From JAFLBI01 sp964616465 (GTDB lineage: Bacteria; Bacteroidota; Bacteroidia; Chitinophagales; Chitinophagaceae), in the NCBI GenBank assembly GCA_964616465.1, contig CAZTTO010000016.1, positions 6,016-70,015 of the forward strand: a stretch of 64,000 nucleotides of DNA, in the 5' to 3' direction. Both the position numbers and the translations under genes were made by a program. Under the pieces are notes generated by a model. The model did no database searches. It was given only the letters and a program-made list of their open reading frames with translations, and was not told the DNA's origin. Positions 60,858 through 64,000 of this stretch are shown piece after piece. Position 1 is the first letter of the stretch, and every line of letters starts with the position of its first letter.

Positions 60858-62876
60858 ATGAAAGACAATAAACAAGTGCGGACAATGTTCGATTTGCGTG
60901 TAGACCTCTCAGATTCAATAAAAATTGAGAATGTAGAATCGAGTTCAGTAATTGAGTTAATTGAAGTCATTGTGCACAAATATCTTTCTTATTTGTTTAA
61001 GCCTCTCGGCAAGACAGAATCAAAAATAAAGAGAGACAAAGAATTAGGACAGATGATCTCTAAGTATTACGGTCTATCCGGACGGGCCCTAAACAAAGAA
61101 GAAATTGCATTGTTGACTGGCAAAACAAAAGAAAGAGTTAGACAGCAATTAAAAACCTTTGCAAACAGCCTTTCAAACATTATTAATGATAAAGACACTG
61201 AATTTAAAGTAAAGTCCCAAATTCAAAACAAGTTTTCAACATTCAAAAACACTATTGAAAGCATTCGAATTTTATCCAAAGAGAAGTTGAATGATATCTT
61301 ATCCAACAGCTTTGGCATAAATACAGCCAAAAGCAAAGAAGAATATTTGAACATTTTGTTTGACACAATTGGTACTAGAGAAAGAACTCCGATTGCTCAT
61401 CACCTAAAAAGTAATACTTTTATATTTACAGATGCTACTGTTTCTATTGAAGAGTTTTTTGAAATTTGCTATCTTGTTTATATCTCGTTAGAAAAAAATG
61501 TTGTTCCTACAGAACTTGATGATATTATTATTGATGTAAAGCGAAATAATAGTAAGTTCCCAAAAGAACTAATTGAACTTGCTTGCAAAAATATTCTCGA
61601 AATTGAGCAAGTTAAAGATGAAAATCTCATTAAATATCAATTGAGATTTGAAAACCTATCAAGTGCAAAAGATATGGCATATAGAATACTTAGTCAAAAA
61701 GGGGAGTTTATAAAACTAGCTGAATTAATTAAGAACATAAATCACATTCTCTATAAAGCAAAATCAACTAAAAAGGTAACAAGCAGTATTGCCACTCAAT
61801 TAGCCAATGATTCAAAATTTGTTAGCCAAGGTAAAACGGGTTACTGGGGCCTAACTGAATGGCAAGGAAGCAACGAAACACTTTTTGACCTTGTAAATAA
61901 CACGTTAATTCACTTTAATAAACCCCTCTCTAAGAAAGAAATATTCAGTCATATTATAAAAGACAGACCCAAGGTACCAGTTAGGTCTTTAGATACAATC
62001 ATGTATGATAAAACAAGATATTTAAAACTAAAAGATGGCACTTTTATACTGAACGATTGGAGAGACTTGTACAAAACACAAGTAGTGAAGACAGAAAGGA
62101 GAAATAATTACAGCAAATCAAATCCAATAAAGGAGCAAATTAAAGATCAGGCCATACAGTTGATGAGGCAAAATGGCGGAGACAATCTCTATTTGAATTC
62201 TATTGTCAAAACGCTCCATAATAAGTTTGGTTACCCCAAAGCCTCAGTGTATGGTATCATAAACACTAATGACGAATTCATTAAGACTGAAGAAGGAAGT
62301 AAAAAGATTGTATCATTAAATTCAAATTTGAAAATTGAAAATGTTACGACTAAAACTACTAGTGTCTTCATTTCCTATTGTTGGGAGAATGAGCAGCATC
62401 AAGAAAAAGTAATATCTTTTGTAGACTTCCTCCGGAAAAGAGGCTTTAACGCAGACTTAGACATAAGTATTATGCAAGAACAATCAGCAACTGATTTTAA
62501 TCGTCTTATGCACAAAGGGATTAAAAGCTATGATAAGGTGATAGTTATCTTGTCTGAACAGTACAAAAAGAAAGCAGAATCATTTGAAGGCGGTGTCGGA
62601 AAAGAGTACAGATATATTCAAAACACAATTGACAAGGAACCAAGGAAATTTGTTTTTGCTTCATTTATATCTTTAACAGCAAATATCATAGAAAAGATTA
62701 CTCCGCTAGACTTTCAAGGTAGAGAACTGGTCGACTTAAAAAAAGATGAAAAGAATTCATTTCAATACTTGTTTTCAAAACTAACCGACATTAATCAGTA
62801 CAACTTTAGTACTGTAGCAAGCAATACGCCTTTGGTAGAAACTAAGAAAATTAAACCATTTACATTGACAGATTAA
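60858..62876 (+). CDS. SEFIR-domain effector with sigma-region-4-like and winged-helix modules
   Basis: 672 residues, no signal peptide or membrane helix. Residues about 79-103 (NKEEIALLTGKTKERVRQQLKTF) look like a sigma-70 region 4 helix-turn-helix. Three repeats of a winged-helix pattern follow: about 273-336 (AYRILSQKGEFIKLAELIKNI...GYWGLTEW), 342-402 (LFDLVNNTLIHFNKPLSKKEIF...GTFILNDW) and 428-488 (IKDQAIQLMRQNGGDNLYLNSIV), reminiscent of HARE-HTH. Residues about 501-650 form a SEFIR (TIR-like) domain: SVFISYCWENEQHQEKVISFVDFLRKRGFNADLD, VIVILSEQY and the signature GGVGKEY. SEFIR/TIR domains in bacterial defence deplete NAD+ in infected cells. I infer a nucleic-acid-sensing or transcription-linked effector; the DNA-binding modules are by pattern only. 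Confidence 0.75.
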   Translation: MKDNKQVRTMFDLRVDLSDSIKIENVESSSVIELIEVIVHKYLSYLFKPLGKTESKIKRDKELGQMISKYYGLSGRALNKEEIALLTGKTKERVRQQLKTFANSLSNIINDKDTEFKVKSQIQNKFSTFKNTIESIRILSKEKLNDILSNSFGINTAKSKEEYLNILFDTIGTRERTPIAHHLKSNTFIFTDATVSIEEFFEICYLVYISLEKNVVPTELDDIIIDVKRNNSKFPKELIELACKNILEIEQVKDENLIKYQLRFENLSSAKDMAYRILSQKGEFIKLAELIKNINHILYKAKSTKKVTSSIATQLANDSKFVSQGKTGYWGLTEWQGSNETLFDLVNNTLIHFNKPLSKKEIFSHIIKDRPKVPVRSLDTIMYDKTRYLKLKDGTFILNDWRDLYKTQVVKTERRNNYSKSNPIKEQIKDQAIQLMRQNGGDNLYLNSIVKTLHNKFGYPKASVYGIINTNDEFIKTEEGSKKIVSLNSNLKIENVTTKTTSVFISYCWENEQHQEKVISFVDFLRKRGFNADLDISIMQEQSATDFNRLMHKGIKSYDKVIVILSEQYKKKAESFEGGVGKEYRYIQNTIDKEPRKFVFASFISLTANIIEKITPLDFQGRELVDLKKDEKNSFQYLFSKLTDINQYNFSTVASNTPLVETKKIKPFTLTD

Positions 62877-62894
62877 TTACTCAGAAAATGGGCT

Positions 62895-63027
62895 GCATAC
62901 AACAGCGTGTTGCCTCAATTGGCGGTGACGTGCAAAATTGAAGCTGAGTGCTACTATCAAACTTTTGTGCTGGGTGACAGTGAAGTGCTCCGAAATCGCC
63001 AACTGCGACAACACGCAAAACGTAAGC
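62895..63027. repeat. 133-bp imperfect palindromic element
   Basis: The left arm (62905-62926, GCGTGTTGCCTCAATTGGCG...) and the reverse complement of the right arm (62995-63016) agree at about 17 of 22 bases. The arms are extended outward by GCATAC (62895) and GTAAGC (63022). The centre is unpaired. It lies 19 bases after the SEFIR stop and is not part of a credible protein. It resembles folded recombination sites or small non-autonomous elements. Confidence 0.6.
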
Positions 63028-63285
63028 TGAAACCCTAAAGAACAGTTGAAAGTGAAAAAATTAACGAATAGATAGACGACAAAAATGCCCACCAGCAAAA
63101 TGGCACATTTGGTCTTTCATGACACACGAGCCAACGCTCAAATGCAAAGCATTCACGAACACCGCTGAAAATAAATATTGATAGTGAGTAAAAAACCAAA
63201 AGAGCCATTTTTTTGCCAACTCTCTAACACCGTTCCGACCGAAAAACTTATCTTAACCGATTGAAATTGAAAATATAATTTGTAG
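63028..63285. other. spacer before the restriction-modification gene
   Basis: No gene is seen. It contains a small palindrome AATGCAAAGCATT (about 63139-63151) and a promoter-like TATAATTTG just before the next start codon (63274-63282). Confidence 0.4.
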
Positions 63286-64000
63286 ATGATTTTAAAAGAA
63301 TTGAAACCAAGAAAGGCACTGAACAAAGCCTTTTTAAAAGTAAAACCGAACAGGACTGAAATTGAAGGTTTCAAGACCAATCTTATTACTTTACTCGACA
63401 GGACAAATGACACAGAAAGCGAAGAGTTTCATAAAAACTTGGTTTCCGACTTTCTAAAGAAAACCTATTACGACCCAAACCATTTCATCAATACCAAAGG
63501 TCGAAACGACCTTGTTATTCATAACGGACAAAATGCAAACTCGACAGTTGGAGTAATCATTGAAGCGAAAAAGCCGACAAACAAAGCGGAAATGATTTCT
63601 GCCAAGAGACTGAACGCAAAAGCATTTCAGGAATTGGTTTTGTATTACTTACGTGAGAGAATTACACATAAAAACCTTGAAGTAAAACATTTGGTGGTGA
63701 CCAACATCAATGAATGGTTCATTTTTGACGCTACCCTATTCGACAGACTTTTTGCTCAAAACAAAAATCTTGTAAAGCAATTCACCGACTTTGAAGGTGG
63801 ACGATTGGCAGACACGAAAACTGATTTTTTCTACAAACAAATTGCCGAGCCGTTTATTGACAGCATCACATCTGAAATTGAGTTTACTTACTTCAACATT
63901 CAGGACTTTCAAAAACCATTACGCAATACCGACAAAGCAGATGATAATTCGCTGATTGCTTTATTCAAACTTTTATCGCCAGAGCATCTTTTAAAACTTC
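63286..64000 (+). CDS. Type IIG restriction-modification enzyme, N-terminal part
   Basis: Open from the ATG at 63286 to the window edge (238 codons, no stop). It starts ILKELKPRKALNKAFLKVKP and continues with EIEGFKTNLITLLDRTNDTESEEFHKNLV, the N-terminal (DUF7149-like) domain of Eco57I-type single-chain restriction-modification proteins. A PD-(D/E)xK nuclease core is seen: Asp75 in GRNDLVIH and Glu93-Ala-Lys95 in VGVIIEAKKP. The methyltransferase (NPPY) part would lie beyond the window. Such enzymes methylate and cut with one polypeptide. With the SEFIR gene upstream it forms a probable defence island. Confidence 0.85.
   Translation, partial: MILKELKPRKALNKAFLKVKPNRTEIEGFKTNLITLLDRTNDTESEEFHKNLVSDFLKKTYYDPNHFINTKGRNDLVIHNGQNANSTVGVIIEAKKPTNKAEMISAKRLNAKAFQELVLYYLRERITHKNLEVKHLVVTNINEWFIFDATLFDRLFAQNKNLVKQFTDFEGGRLADTKTDFFYKQIAEPFIDSITSEIEFTYFNIQDFQKPLRNTDKADDNSLIALFKLLSPEHLLKL

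Noticed and set aside
62895..63027. Calling the palindrome a true integron attC site
   Set aside because: The GTTRRRY / RYYYAAC cores are not present in proper form and no integron integrase is in view; only an attC-like shape can be stated.
62877..63098. Minus-strand frame of 73 codons after the SEFIR gene
   Set aside because: It coincides with the palindromic element; the composition and lack of any motif argue against a protein.
1..64000. CRISPR arrays and insertion sequences
   Set aside because: No regularly spaced direct repeats and no transposase reading frames were found by reading both strands.

Overview
The window reads as chromosomal DNA of a Bacteroidota bacterium, most likely of a Chitinophagaceae-like lineage (family level is inference). 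Support comes from a SusC/SusD pair, the T9SS protein PorQ, a fused NagB/PIG-L protein, the Bacteroidota-type DAHP synthase/chorismate mutase fusion, many -7 boxes of the form TAnnTTTG, AT-rich spacers and no obvious Shine-Dalgarno sequences. It is core genome up to about 60.1 kb. The last 4 kb, downstream of a tRNA-Arg gene, look like an accessory defence island.

Layout. 0-5 kb: a minus-strand susC-susD pair whose susC is cut by one in-frame TAG at the TonB box. 5-12.5 kb: selO, serA, a serine hydrolase lipoprotein, a membrane pyrophosphatase and two small proteins. 12.5-16.5 kb: tmRNA (tag ending YAMAA), prmA, pnp, rpsO. 16.5-26.1 kb, minus strand: an aromatic amino-acid cluster (pheA, aminotransferase, tyrA, a DEAD-box helicase, DAHP synthase/chorismate mutase, aroB, aroA, aroC, a DUF952 gene). 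It is headed by a previously unmarked 28-residue leader peptide with the run WFYFFYYYF and a complete terminator/antiterminator pair, i.e. a translation-coupled attenuator. 26.1-28.2 kb: a small lipoprotein, then an ECF sigma factor followed by a protein that joins an anti-sigma-like cytoplasmic domain, one membrane helix and a trypsin-like protease. 28.2-39.4 kb: nucleotidyltransferase, PLP enzyme, FN3-like secreted protein, lipB, rluD-type synthase, bioB, porQ, lon, an outer-membrane barrel and a phosphoesterase. 39.5-43.4 kb: a UPF0173 hydrolase-parA-parB-DUF5683-dapB operon. 43.4-54.3 kb: barrels, threonine dehydrogenase, kdsA, hutI-hutG, a CrtA-like protein, arginase, an SDR, pfkA and pyk. 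54.4-59.9 kb: CocE hydrolase, GH20 hexosaminidase and NagB/PIG-L, an amino-sugar set with a helically phased repeat before nagB.

59.9-64 kb: tRNA-Arg(ACG) with a decayed partial copy of itself 100 bp downstream; about 600 bp with no recognisable gene; a 672-residue protein with a sigma-region-4-like helix-turn-helix, three winged-helix-like modules and a C-terminal SEFIR domain; a 133-bp imperfect palindrome; and the start of a Type IIG restriction-modification enzyme that runs off the window. The SEFIR protein is the best candidate for an undescribed defence or signalling system, and the aromatic leader is the best candidate for an undescribed regulatory element.

All calls come from reading the sequence; no database search or folding program was run.
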